Shown: positions 52,013 to 60,660, counted from the stretch's first letter. The stretch: 64,000 nt of DNA from JAGNKE01 sp965230245 (GCA_965230245.1 OZ246000.1:1798001-1862000), one strand, 5' to 3'. Numbers and translations are program-made. The notes: generated by a model not told the origin, from the sequence alone.

Positions 52013-53476
52013 CTATTGCTTGGGTGTGGTTTTTGTATCTTGGCTCGCTTGGTCGGCAGGCGGCGGATACAAATAACCGCGAACGGGCGGGTAGGCATAA
52101 GGCTGATCGGGGTTAAGGTATTTCGCGGCAACGGCCTTAATCTCCTCTGCCGTGACCTTCTTGATCATATGCGGCCAGTACTCCAACTCATCAAGAGAAG
52201 ACCCCGTCACGAGCGAATAACCAATCACCATCGCAGGGCCGGAAACACTGTCCCGTGCATAAACCGCATCGGCCTGCATACGCTTCACGGCCTCTTTTAG
52301 TTCAGCCTCCGTGACACCGTTTTTAATAACATCGCGCAAGGCGTTATCCAGTTCCTTTTCGAGCTGCTCCAACGTAAATCCCTCACGCGGTATAACAGAC
52401 ATGCTCAACGTCGAGTCATCCCATGCAAATGAGGAATAGGAAAGCGACACCGAACTGGCCATTTTCTTTTCAACAACCAAAGACTTGTAAAGACGAGAGG
52501 CCGGTCCACCATCCATAATTTCCTCTAAAACTTGAAGCGCGAGAGACTCCGCGCCGCTCTGCCTGAAAGAGGGCACGCGGAAAACGATCTCATAAACCGG
52601 CTCGTTGACGACCGGATGCGTCATCGACACGCTGGTCTCCGCAGGAAAGGGCGGGGATTGCGTACGGTTGCGCTCCGGCACTTTGGCTGCGGGAATAATG
52701 CCGTATGTCTTTTCTGCCAAACTGCGAACCTCAGAAACGCTGACATCACCGGATACCACCAAAATCGCGTTACTTGGCGTGTACCATTGATCATACATGG
52801 CCTTGGCATCCTCCCATGTCAGGGATTCCATTTCATGGAACCAGCCGATAATCGAAATACTGTAAGGATGGTTCGGGTAAAGCGCTTCGCCCAGCTGTTC
52901 GTCAAATTGCGCGCGCGGGTCGTTATCAATACGCTGGCGGCGCTCTTCCAGAATAACATTGCGCTCGGCCTCAACTTCGTTCTCCGGCGGGTTCAGCCCG
53001 CGCATCCGTCCGGCCTCCATTCGCATGACTTTTTCAAGATGCTGGGAAGCTATTGTCTGGAAGTAAGCCGTGTAATCCTGCGAGGTAAACGCATTATCCT
53101 GTCCGCCCAGAGAGCGCACGATTTTAGAAAACTCGCCCGTCGGCACTTCTCCGAGTCCTTCATAGGAATGCCCCTTGAACATCAGGTGTTCAAGGAAATG
53201 CGCAATGCCTGATTTCCCACGCGGCTCGTCCGCCGCGCCGACACGATACCAGACCATATGTGTTACAACAGGCACGCGGTCATTCGGTACAACCACGACC
53301 TGCATGCCGTTTTTCAATTCAAATGTTTTGGCATTGAAAACTTTGTCGAACGCTTTTTTTTCTTCAGACGTCAGAGAGTCTAAAGGCGATTTGGCGAAGC
53401 TGGGATATGAAAGGAGAACAGCAAAGGAAAAAGCCAGACAGAAGATAAAAGCAGAAAACGATAAGCGTTCGGTCAT
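52013..53476 (-). CDS. M16-family zinc peptidase, active form
   Basis: A 487-residue exported peptidase (signal peptide ending near YPSFA). The inverted zinc motif HFLEH is at 93-97 in GIAHFLEHLMFKGH, and the third ligand Glu is expected in the ENEVEAERNVILEER segment. The second M16 domain follows from about residue 215. Resembles processing-peptidase and PqqL-like proteins. The C-terminus is Pro-rich (PYAYPPVRGYLYPPPADQ). AAGGG precedes the ATG. Its downstream neighbour encodes the catalytically dead partner nine bases away. Confidence 0.93.
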   Translation of the reverse strand: MTERLSFSAFIFCLAFSFAVLLSYPSFAKSPLDSLTSEEKKAFDKVFNAKTFELKNGMQVVVVPNDRVPVVTHMVWYRVGAADEPRGKSGIAHFLEHLMFKGHSYEGLGEVPTGEFSKIVRSLGGQDNAFTSQDYTAYFQTIASQHLEKVMRMEAGRMRGLNPPENEVEAERNVILEERRQRIDNDPRAQFDEQLGEALYPNHPYSISIIGWFHEMESLTWEDAKAMYDQWYTPSNAILVVSGDVSVSEVRSLAEKTYGIIPAAKVPERNRTQSPPFPAETSVSMTHPVVNEPVYEIVFRVPSFRQSGAESLALQVLEEIMDGGPASRLYKSLVVEKKMASSVSLSYSSFAWDDSTLSMSVIPREGFTLEQLEKELDNALRDVIKNGVTEAELKEAVKRMQADAVYARDSVSGPAMVIGYSLVTGSSLDELEYWPHMIKKVTAEEIKAVAAKYLNPDQPYAYPPVRGYLYPPPADQASQDTKTTPKQ

Positions 53477-53566
53477 TAAAATACCCTTGGTTCTCGGTGT
53501 AATACTCTATTCATCTAAGACTTAATAATAAGAGAAAAATCTCTAAAAAAGCCAAAAAACGATCAA

Positions 53567-54118
53567 TTATTCGTCAATATAAGGCGTGTCGCCCGCGGTA
53601 ACAGGCTTACCATCTTCCTTATTTTTCTTCAGGCGCTCGAATTCCGCTTCCGCATCAACCACGGTTGCCGATGTTTCTGCGCCGCTACCGCCAACCCCTG
53701 TAAGCCTTTGAACAACGGGAACATTCCGGTCATTCAACTCGCGCGTCTCACTATCAATTTGGCGACGCACGGAAGAGTCCACTTCATCTGCTCCCGCTTT
53801 TTTCAGCAGAACATTTTCTGCCGAGCTCTGCGTTTGCAAATACTCACGTCCGCTTGTCGATCCCGTCACCGTCTCCCGCGCAAGTTCCTCAGGCGATTGT
53901 TCCTGCGGCCTCGGCATGCCGGGTCTCGGCGGAGGCAAGGCAGAATTCGAAATACCCGGTGGAATTTCAAGCGGAGCGCGGCGCACGACCGCAAATTCAT
54001 CCGGCGCTTCCTTATTCAGGCCAAGCTGCCCTCTCAAATCAGAGCATCCCGTCAAAAGAACCGCACATAAAAACACGCACGTAAGACAGACATTGGAAAA
54101 AACAGTTTGTGAAAGCAT
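53567..54118 (-). CDS. DUF3035 lipoprotein, BamF-like
   Basis: A 183-residue outer-membrane-type lipoprotein: signal peptide with lipobox LLTGC (acylated Cys about residue 25). The mature part has the family block EAPDEFAVVRRAPLEIPPG and PPPRPGMPRPQEQ. In Caulobacter the DUF3035 lipoprotein BamF is part of the BAM complex. The rest is low-complexity and charged. Located between lspA, whose product would process it, and the M16 genes, a common alphaproteobacterial order. Confidence 0.85.
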   Translation of the reverse strand: MLSQTVFSNVCLTCVFLCAVLLTGCSDLRGQLGLNKEAPDEFAVVRRAPLEIPPGISNSALPPPRPGMPRPQEQSPEELARETVTGSTSGREYLQTQSSAENVLLKKAGADEVDSSVRRQIDSETRELNDRNVPVVQRLTGVGGSGAETSATVVDAEAEFERLKKNKEDGKPVTAGDTPYIDE

Positions 54119-54181
54119 CGAATTTAACTACCAAATCTTTCAATTCTTTAAAGTCGGAAAACAGACTATTCCCTTAAACAC

Positions 54182-54913
54182 CTAACGTCCATAGTTGCCG
54201 TAACGATATACACGTTTTCGTCTCTCTTGCGCGGCCTTTTTGTACCTTTTTCTGCGCAGGCGGGTAAAAATCGTACCCCCGATTAAAACCATACCGATAC
54301 CGATGACAACCGCCATGTCGGCAATATTAAAAGCCCAGAAATGAACGCCGCCGTAATGGAAATCTAGAAAATCGATTACAGCCTGAAAACGTGCACGATC
54401 AATAACGTTGCCTAAGGCACCGCCGATAATAATGGCATAGGCGCAAGAATAATAGGGTTTCTTTGAGTCATAAAGCCAGACACAGAACAAGCCGACAATT
54501 ATCAATGCGACAATAATAAGAACGATATACCCATACGCGCCCCAATTGCCGAGCAAACCGAAACTGACCCCTGAGTTCCAGACCATCACAAAATTAAAGA
54601 ACGGCAAAACGGGCACTTCGGTGTAGGGAAGGATAACCGGATAATTATTCAAATACCAATCGGAAAAAGACAGGCTTTCTTTAAAAGGTGAACGGGACAC
54701 AGGACGTAAAATATATTCCATCACATACCATTTGCTCAATTGGTCTGCGATTAAAATAGCGAGCGAAAGGTAGAACCATTTCAGCTTTTTCTTGAGCTGT
54801 TTGCGCTCGAACGCTTTACGTCGTGCGGCCATCCGCGCCAACTTTGCCTCGCGCTGTTTTTCCAGTTCGGATTTTTCTTCTTCTTTCTTTTCGGAAAGCT
54901 TTTTCTTGCCCAA
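54182..54913 (-). CDS. lspA: Lipoprotein signal peptidase (signal peptidase II)
   Basis: A 243-residue inner-membrane aspartyl protease cleaving prolipoproteins. The catalytic region is GGALGNVIDRARF and FWAFNIADMAVVIG (Asp pair). It is longer than usual (~165) because of a charged coiled-coil N-terminus of ~45 residues (KKEEEKSELEKQREAKLARM) and a basic tail. The start is TTG at 54913 with AAAAGGA eight bases upstream; the first membrane helix starts near residue 46. Confidence 0.92.
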   Translation of the reverse strand: MGKKKLSEKKEEEKSELEKQREAKLARMAARRKAFERKQLKKKLKWFYLSLAILIADQLSKWYVMEYILRPVSRSPFKESLSFSDWYLNNYPVILPYTEVPVLPFFNFVMVWNSGVSFGLLGNWGAYGYIVLIIVALIIVGLFCVWLYDSKKPYYSCAYAIIIGGALGNVIDRARFQAVIDFLDFHYGGVHFWAFNIADMAVVIGIGMVLIGGTIFTRLRRKRYKKAAQERRKRVYRYGNYGR

Positions 54914-54932
54914 GGCGCAATTCCTTTTGCGG

Positions 54933-54976
54933 TTAAACCTGTAGCGGTCAAAAAACGGATTGCGCTACAGGTTAAA
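54933..54976 (-). other. Inverted repeat between doxX and lspA
   Basis: Arms AACCTGTAGCG (54936-54946) and CGCTACAGGTT (54963-54973) are perfectly complementary, with a 16-base loop. No T-run follows on the minus strand, so it is not a classic terminator; it may slow processing or act as an mRNA stabiliser at the end of the bufferin operon transcript, or attenuate lspA. Confidence 0.5.
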
Positions 54977-54992
54977 TATTTATGCCGCGCAA

Positions 54993-55457
54993 TCAAGCAC
55001 TCTTTTTTAGGACATATTTTTTGAGCAGGAAATCTGCGGACAGCACGCCGGAGCCTTTGATCAACGGAACGGCCAATAATAACATGTAAAAGTAATGGGA
55101 TTCATGCGGGTAGGGAATGGCAAATTCGATAATCATCGTCATCACCAGAAGCCCCGCTGCCGCAAATCGTCCGAACAATCCGAGCGCCAGCATAACGGGC
55201 AAGACAAGCTCTGCACCTGTACCTAAAACTGCGGCCGTATTCGGGTCAAGATAGGGGACAGGATGCTCTTCTTCGAACAAAAACAATGTCGTATCCCAAT
55301 CCCCGTTAACATAGCTTTGGTATTTTTCCCAACCGGATTTAAAGAAAACATTAGCCATAAAAAGCCGGATCGCGAAGTCGAGAACTGGCGAGAAATAACG
55401 GTCAGAAATTTTAACAAGGCCAAAATACGGCTTTGTCACTTTATATAAAAAAGACAT
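54993..55457 (-). CDS. DoxX-family membrane protein of the bufferin operon
   Basis: A 154-residue protein with four hydrophobic spans and the DoxX pattern (FKSGWEKYQSY, VLPVMLALGLFGRFAAAGLL, FAIPYPHE). DoxX proteins are frequent last genes of DUF2282/DUF692/DUF2063 operons; a redox or export role has been proposed but not shown. AGGAAC precedes the ATG. It lies 33 bases downstream of bufC. Confidence 0.88.
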   Translation of the reverse strand: MSFLYKVTKPYFGLVKISDRYFSPVLDFAIRLFMANVFFKSGWEKYQSYVNGDWDTTLFLFEEEHPVPYLDPNTAAVLGTGAELVLPVMLALGLFGRFAAAGLLVMTMIIEFAIPYPHESHYFYMLLLAVPLIKGSGVLSADFLLKKYVLKKSA

Positions 55458-55490
55458 TTTAAGTTCCTATTTTCAAATGTAATTTTGTAT

Positions 55491-56282
55491 TTATTGGCTA
55501 TTCGCATCGGCAGTTGAAAAAGTTTCAAGATCAATGTGTTTTTTTAAGAAAAATTGTATATCAAAGTCCGGATAGTCATGAAGAGTTCTTTCAAGAGCTT
55601 CACCGAGTGTTTGTCGCTCCCGTAATAGGCGCAGCATATAAAGCTCATCTTCGGCCAATGACACAACCTGCACGTCGAACTTGGGGCGGTTGATCATTAA
55701 CCTGACAGGCGTTGACTTGGACAAGTCGGGCACATCCAGAGACGGGTCAAGACACACGGCTCTGATATCCTCTAGCGGAAAGTCGGAGACCAAAAAACGT
55801 ACACTTGTACGTAAGCTTAAAACAGTATCCGCCAAAGCATCAGGGGAAATGGCTGCCAGCGCCATAGCGCTCAACGCGTCATCATCCGGCGCGTAATATG
55901 CCTCGTTCATGGCAAATTCGAAACGCGCCATATCTGGAAGATAGGGAAGGGATTGAGCAGGAGCGTACGTGTCAATAAAATCCCCGAACCCTTTACCGTA
56001 TTGCTGCAAGCAGCCGCCCACAGGTGGCGATTGAATAATAAACGCCCGCGCCATCATCTTCAGAAACTCTTCTCCGACCAGTTTTTCGAGCAACGGAAAT
56101 GTCGAGACGATATAATCACTCAAACCGCCGACCACATTATTGCGGTAAACCTTCAATCGCTCCGAAACCGCTATCCCTGAATCATCGAAAAGCGCGGCGA
56201 AGTCTTCCGGCGGCTGCTCAACCGCCTTTGGCTCATCTAGTAACGTTGTCCTGAAAGTCTCTTGAATATCATGCAGCCGCAT
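55491..56282 (-). CDS. bufC: DUF2063 (BufC/HvfC-type) partner protein
   Basis: A 263-residue soluble protein. The N-terminal DUF2063 domain reads RLHDIQETFRTTLL, VYRNNVVGGLSDYIVSTFP and VGEEFLKMMARAF; a second domain continues to the C-terminus. In bufferin pathways this partner helps the MNIO enzyme recognise and modify the precursor. The start at 56282 overlaps the bufB end by 14 bases and has GGGG upstream; a start at 56306 is also open. Confidence 0.88.
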   Translation of the reverse strand: MRLHDIQETFRTTLLDEPKAVEQPPEDFAALFDDSGIAVSERLKVYRNNVVGGLSDYIVSTFPLLEKLVGEEFLKMMARAFIIQSPPVGGCLQQYGKGFGDFIDTYAPAQSLPYLPDMARFEFAMNEAYYAPDDDALSAMALAAISPDALADTVLSLRTSVRFLVSDFPLEDIRAVCLDPSLDVPDLSKSTPVRLMINRPKFDVQVVSLAEDELYMLRLLRERQTLGEALERTLHDYPDFDIQFFLKKHIDLETFSTADANSQ

Positions 56283-57192
56283 AAGACCCCGCGACCTCAT
56301 CTTCATTCAAGTCAGTATGCGCATAAAGAATATCGCGAGCCTTTGACGCTTCGGCCAATAAGACATCCAGCGTCGGAAAATCCTGATCCCATTCGATTAA
56401 TGTCGGAACAACGCCAAACCGTTTGACCGCATGTTCATATAAATCCCAAACCGTGTCTTTGACGGGGCGGCTATGCGTATCAACCAGAATGACACCGTCA
56501 CCGGCCTCTTGCTCGATATGCCCCGCCAAGTGCATTTCTCCGACCGCATCTTTCATCGTGTGATCAATATACTCGTAAGGATCCAGCCCGTGATTATAAC
56601 TCTGAACATAAATATTATTAAGATCGAGCAATATGCCGCAGCCTGTGCGCTCTGCTGCACGGTTCATAAAATCATATTCACTCATCTCGTTATCTTTGAA
56701 CGCGATATACGTCGATGGATTTTCGATCAGAATGCGCCGTCCGAAATACTCCTGCGTGCGCTCGATATTTCGGCAAAGCGCATCTAGCGTTTCCTCGGTA
56801 TAGGGCAGGGGCAACAAATCGTTTAAATGCGCATTCCCGCTTGCACTCCATGAGGCGTGGTCAGAAACATTAAAAGGCTGATACAGATCAATCAGCTCTT
56901 TAAACTGACGCAGATGGTTTTCATCAACCGGATGCGTTGAGCCGAGCGACAACCCGACCGCATGCAGGCTCAGTGGATATTTTTTTCTGATCTGTTCCAG
57001 AAAATGACGGTGGATGCCGCCGCCAAAATAATTCTCGGGATGAACCTCGACCCAGCCAATCTCCGGCGGAGTCTCAATTATTTCTTCGTAATAAGGATGC
57101 CTCAAACCAATGCCCACCGGATCACCCGAGGGCTCAGCCGGTGGACAAGGGGCTACAGATGTCTGCGATAGAGTTGAGGGACGTGCAGACAT
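56269..57192 (-). CDS. bufB: MNIO-family multinuclear iron oxygenase (DUF692), BufB-type
   Basis: A 307-residue TIM-barrel enzyme. Metal-ligand and family blocks are visible: VGIGLRHPYYEEI, WVEVHPENYFGGG, LGSTHPVDENH, NVSDHASWS, LIENPSTYIAF, LDLNNIYVQSYNHG, MHLAGHIEQ and VDTHSRPVKDTVW. MNIOs use mixed-valent iron to convert cysteine side chains of precursor peptides to oxazolone- or thiooxazole-type groups that bind copper. It is encoded 58 bases after the DUF2282 precursor, consistent with that peptide being the substrate. Confidence 0.93.
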   Translation of the reverse strand: MSARPSTLSQTSVAPCPPAEPSGDPVGIGLRHPYYEEIIETPPEIGWVEVHPENYFGGGIHRHFLEQIRKKYPLSLHAVGLSLGSTHPVDENHLRQFKELIDLYQPFNVSDHASWSASGNAHLNDLLPLPYTEETLDALCRNIERTQEYFGRRILIENPSTYIAFKDNEMSEYDFMNRAAERTGCGILLDLNNIYVQSYNHGLDPYEYIDHTMKDAVGEMHLAGHIEQEAGDGVILVDTHSRPVKDTVWDLYEHAVKRFGVVPTLIEWDQDFPTLDVLLAEASKARDILYAHTDLNEDEVAGSYAAA

Positions 57193-57250
57193 CTAATTCT
57201 CATACGTCTTAAAAACGGAAACTATCCGTTTTTTATTCGTATCAATGTTT

Positions 57251-57586
57251 CTAGTGATCATGTCCGTCATCTGCATGTTCATCTTCCATTTCCATAGCTG
57301 CTTCGTCAGCCTTGGCTTCATTTTCGAATGGCTCCAAAGACCCGCCAACCAGCTTTTCGCAAACACCTTTCGGCAGGGCAATCCACTCTTGACCGCTTCC
57401 GTCAACAGTTGCCTGAGCTGCACAGCTGTGCGCACCGTCCGCGCTGCCGCATCCGTTCTTTCCGGCTTTCACAACGCCGTAGCATTTTTCTTTGCCTTTG
57501 CTCATGGCATTGGCTTGCGTTGCCAGACCGAAAGTTGTCGCGGCAACGGCACCAACCAACAATGTATTTAAAGCTCTCTTATTCAT
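57251..57586 (-). CDS. bufA1: Bufferin-1 precursor (DUF2282)
   Basis: A 111-residue precursor with a Sec signal peptide (cut near ATQANA) and four cysteines at 35, 46, 55 and 76 in EKCYGVVKAGKNGC, AHSCAAQAT and PKGVCEKLVGG, the DUF2282 pattern. Bufferins are ribosomally made, MNIO-modified copper-sequestering peptides exported to the periplasm. Unusually, ~25 residues after the core form an acidic tail ending EDEHADDGHDH, itself a likely metal-binding segment. GAAGGAA precedes the ATG; a SigF-type promoter lies 59 bases upstream. Confidence 0.92.
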   Translation of the reverse strand: MNKRALNTLLVGAVAATTFGLATQANAMSKGKEKCYGVVKAGKNGCGSADGAHSCAAQATVDGSGQEWIALPKGVCEKLVGGSLEPFENEAKADEAAMEMEDEHADDGHDH

Positions 57587-57644
57587 CTAAAATATTCCTT
57601 CTCTTGAGTTTCTCAATGTTAAAAGTTTTGATTATGTGCAGACT

Positions 57645-57670
57645 TTCGCCCATCACATCGGGATGGTTAC
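57645..57670 (-). promoter_or_regulatory. SigF-type ECF promoter of the bufferin operon
   Basis: On the minus strand, GTAACC (57670-57665), a 16-base spacer and CGAA (57648-57645) match exactly the -35/-10 elements reported for the Caulobacter ECF sigma factor SigF, which responds to heavy metals and controls DUF2282 operons. The expected transcript start near 57638 gives a leader of about 50 bases. No SigF gene is in the window. Confidence 0.8.
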
Positions 57671-57761
57671 ATTTTTTTTTAAGCATGAGCGAGTCATTTT
57701 TTTACACTGGATTTTTATTGTCCGAAGGCCTAAACCATAAGCAATTGATAAAGGCAAACCA

Positions 57762-58700
57762 GTGGGCACTATGGAACGTTTTCAGCTGGATAGAAGCGTA
57801 ATTCCGGACACAGCAAAGGGAACAGTCGTCGTCATAGGAAACTTTGATGGTGTCCACCGCGGGCATTGTGCGTTGCTGGAACGGGCATATGAAATCGCGA
57901 AGCAGGAGAATAAAAGACTCTCCGTTCTGACCTTCGAGCCACACCCCCGCGAACTCTTTCGACCTGACGAACCGCCGTGCCGCATAACGCCTTATGATCT
58001 AAAGGCCGAACGTCTGGCAAAACAGAATGTGGATGTTTTGTTCCACGCCAAATTTGATTGGGATTTCGCGAGCCTGACACATGAGGAATTTATCGCGCAA
58101 ATCCTGCAAGACAAACTGGCCGCACACCACATTGTTGTCGGGTTTGATTTTCACTTCGGACAAATGCGAAAGGGCACGGCCGATCATATCCGCAAAGCAG
58201 GCATCCCTGTGACGACAATCGAGGAAATCAAGGGCGAGCAAAGAGAGGAGCTTTCCTCCAGCCGCATTCGCCAGTATTTGCGCCGCGGCGATATCGATCA
58301 GGCCAACGCGCTGCTCGGCTGGGAATGGGAAATATACGCCAAAGTAATTAAAGGCGATCAGCGCGGGCGCGAGCTTGGCTACCCCACCGCAAACATGGAA
58401 CTTGGGCAGACCCTGCATCCAGCATACGGCGTCTACGCAACGCTCGCCCGTCTGGAAGGCGAGGACGAATGGCGCATGGCCGCCACCAATATCGGCATCC
58501 GCCCGATGTTTGAAACCGAAACGGCATTGGTCGAAACCTTTATCTTTGACTTTGATGAGGAAATCTACGGCCGCACACTGCATGTTAAACCTGTCAAACG
58601 CCTGCGCAGCGAGGCAAAATTCGACAATCTCGATGATCTGATTACGCAGATGGAAAAAGACTGCGATCAGGCCAAGCAGATTTTAAAAGACAAAAAATAA
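57762..58700 (+). CDS. ribF: Bifunctional riboflavin kinase/FAD synthetase
   Basis: A 312-residue enzyme making FMN and FAD. The N-terminal adenylyltransferase domain has VVIGNFDGVHRGH and ELSSSRIRQYLRRGD; the C-terminal kinase domain has RGRELGYPTANM. The start is GTG at 57762 with AAAGG seven bases before, or ATG at 57771. Divergent from the bufferin operon; the FAD it supplies is needed by SdhA. No FMN riboswitch is visible upstream. Confidence 0.94.
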   Translation: MGTMERFQLDRSVIPDTAKGTVVVIGNFDGVHRGHCALLERAYEIAKQENKRLSVLTFEPHPRELFRPDEPPCRITPYDLKAERLAKQNVDVLFHAKFDWDFASLTHEEFIAQILQDKLAAHHIVVGFDFHFGQMRKGTADHIRKAGIPVTTIEEIKGEQREELSSSRIRQYLRRGDIDQANALLGWEWEIYAKVIKGDQRGRELGYPTANMELGQTLHPAYGVYATLARLEGEDEWRMAATNIGIRPMFETETALVETFIFDFDEEIYGRTLHVKPVKRLRSEAKFDNLDDLITQMEKDCDQAKQILKDKK

Positions 58701-58755
58701 CGGGCAAATTTAGCGACCTTATGTATAATAAATAAAAAATTTGGGTGATGGATAA

Positions 58756-59325
58756 ATGGCTCGGGATTACGCCAGAATTAATCAGGAATTAGAACAGCTC
58801 GCACAAAACTTCAAAGCGCAAGCCGATGTGCCTCGCGCCTCCATTCTCGGCAATGACGGGCGCAGGGCGGTGTGGTCAATCGAACTGGAAGATGGCAGAC
58901 AGGCTTTTATGTCCGCCCGTCGTTATCCCCATATGAATGACAGCACCTTCGTTGTCGAAGTCGATGCAGATCGCTTTTATTATCACTGGTTGCGATCCTC
59001 TGCTCAAACAGGCGGGCATTGCAAACTCCGCGAAGATATGCCTGCCGATTATAAATACGCGCAAGCCGAAGACGGATTTTCGAGCGGGGTAGAAAATCCT
59101 GTGCCATTGGCGGAGGTCAATGCATGGACAGCAGAAGACGGAACAGATCACATCGGTTTCAGTAACGGGATTACCCGAAGCTTCTGGCTGCTCTCCAAAG
59201 GCGCAAAAAGTTTTCCCGTAGAAACCAATCACCCCGAAAGCGCACAAAAACTCCATGAACTGGCAGGAATAGGAAACGGTCCGGTTTCATTCGAAGAATT
59301 TTTTGATGTGCCGGCACATGAGTAA
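58756..59325 (+). CDS. Soluble protein of unknown function
   Basis: A 189-residue protein that begins with a short amphipathic helix (RINQELEQLAQNFKAQ) and continues as a mixed alpha/beta domain with many aromatic residues (DRFYYHWLRSS, NGITRSFWLLSKG). No signal peptide, membrane span, cysteine cluster or known motif. GGGTGATGG lies before the ATG. It stands alone between ribF and the carrier gene. Confidence 0.65.
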   Translation: MARDYARINQELEQLAQNFKAQADVPRASILGNDGRRAVWSIELEDGRQAFMSARRYPHMNDSTFVVEVDADRFYYHWLRSSAQTGGHCKLREDMPADYKYAQAEDGFSSGVENPVPLAEVNAWTAEDGTDHIGFSNGITRSFWLLSKGAKSFPVETNHPESAQKLHELAGIGNGPVSFEEFFDVPAHE

Positions 59326-59431
59326 ATGCCCATCGAACGCCCCACCACCTGAAATTTTTTAAGTTTCCGCTGCACAACGAAAATAGAACCTGCTATGCCT
59401 TGTACTGAGTTGCCAAAAGGACGTGCGCAAA

Positions 59432-60355
59432 ATGGACGTTTTCTTCACATTGTTTTTCAATCTCTTACCGCTCTACGGACTGATCGCGCTGGGCTTTTTT
59501 GCCGGACGGTTCTTGAATGTAGATCGCCAGAGCCTTGCAACACTGGCAATATACATCTGTATGCCCATTGTGGTGTTCGGCTTTGTCGTTAATCTGGAAT
59601 TCCAGCCTGCTTATCTTCTCTTGCCGATTATCATTTTCGTGGTCAGCATCATCACAGGCGTAGTCTTCTATGCTGTGGGTCTAAAGACATACGGTGACAG
59701 CACGGCAAACCTGATGGCCATGTGTTGCTCGATGGGGAATACAGGGTATTTCGGCTTGCCGCTGGTCTTCCTGTTTTTCAATGAACAGCAAACCGCCATT
59801 TACATTTTCATGATGCTCGGCGGCTCGGTTTACGAAGCAACAGGCGGCTATTATCTGGCAGCACGCGGCGCTTTCGATGTAAAAACCAGCCTGAAAAAAC
59901 TTCTCCGCTTTCCGGCACTCTACGCAATCATAGCAGGCTTCATAATCAACCAGATGGCATTGGAACCGCCCGAACTCTTCTGGACATATTGGAATTATTT
60001 TAAGGGCGCATATGTGGTGTTGGGTATGATGATCGTGGGCGCAGCACTGTCAGGTGTACGCAAACTGGTCTTCGGCCCGCGCTTCATGCTGTTTGTCTTC
60101 CTCGGCAAATTTGTGGCATGGCCGGCGCTGATCTTTGCGTTTGTATGGCTCGACCGCACGGTCATGGGCTGGTACGCCGAAGATATCCACAAACTGATCC
60201 TGATCATGTCGCTTGTCCCGCCTGCCGCCAACATCGCTGCTTTCGCGGCACAGATGAACATCATGCCGGAAAAGGCCGCGACAACCATCCTCGTCGGAAC
60301 CATCTTTGCGCTGGTTTACATTCCATTGATGATCGGCTTACTGGGAATAGAATAA
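59432..60355 (+). CDS. Auxin-efflux-carrier (AEC) family transporter
   Basis: A 307-residue membrane protein with about ten helices. Family-like features: FFNLLPLYGLIALGFFAGR at the N-terminus, CCSMGNTGYFGLPLVF (conserved Asn-Thr-Gly-Tyr-x-Gly-x-P) and the C-terminal AEC helices with LVPPAANIAAFAAQMN. Bacterial AEC proteins carry organic acids such as malate or malonate; the substrate here is unknown. The ATG at 59432 fits AAAGGA ten bases upstream better than a GTG at 59423. Confidence 0.88.
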   Translation: MDVFFTLFFNLLPLYGLIALGFFAGRFLNVDRQSLATLAIYICMPIVVFGFVVNLEFQPAYLLLPIIIFVVSIITGVVFYAVGLKTYGDSTANLMAMCCSMGNTGYFGLPLVFLFFNEQQTAIYIFMMLGGSVYEATGGYYLAARGAFDVKTSLKKLLRFPALYAIIAGFIINQMALEPPELFWTYWNYFKGAYVVLGMMIVGAALSGVRKLVFGPRFMLFVFLGKFVAWPALIFAFVWLDRTVMGWYAEDIHKLILIMSLVPPAANIAAFAAQMNIMPEKAATTILVGTIFALVYIPLMIGLLGIE

Positions 60356-60405
60356 AAAAAATCAGACGCTGCGCTTTAATTAGAAGACGCGCCGTTTTGA
60401 TTGTA

Positions 60406-60428
60406 TTGCATAGCAGCTATGCAATTTT
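60406..60428 (+). terminator. Hairpin downstream of the AEC transporter gene
   Basis: TTGCATAG-CAG-CTATGCAA (60406-60424) is a perfect eight-base stem followed by TTTT. Probably an intrinsic terminator of the transporter transcript, though the stem is AT-rich and the T-run short. Confidence 0.55.
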
Positions 60429-60463
60429 AACGCTCCTCAAAACCGCAGAAATCAAGGTATAAC

Positions 60464-60600
60464 ACCTACCTCGAAGGGCAAGCATAGCCCGCTACCCTTC
60501 ACAAAAAGATACACTCTTTTTACCACAAGTTTGATTTTACCCTAAAGGCAGGGATCCCTCCGACCCCACACACCCTCGGGATCCCTGTCTTCCTTTTTTT
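60464..60600 (+). ncRNA. Candidate small RNA with three stem-loops and intrinsic terminator
   Basis: In the 305-base gene-free stretch between the AEC gene and the next ORF, a TATAAC box (60458-60463) is followed by three successive hairpins: GAAGGG/CCCTTC (60473-60500), AAAAAGA/TCTTTTT (60503-60521) and a strong terminator CAGGGATCCC/GGGATCCCTG (60549-60587) with TCTTCCTTTTTTT after it. The -35 region is poor. No open frame of note. Since the AEC gene already has its own hairpin upstream, an independent ~130-base RNA is plausible. Confidence 0.5.
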
Positions 60601-60660
60601 AAAATCCTAAACATCAGCCAAACATTGCCGAAATCACACAAATGCCGTATCGTATGGGGC

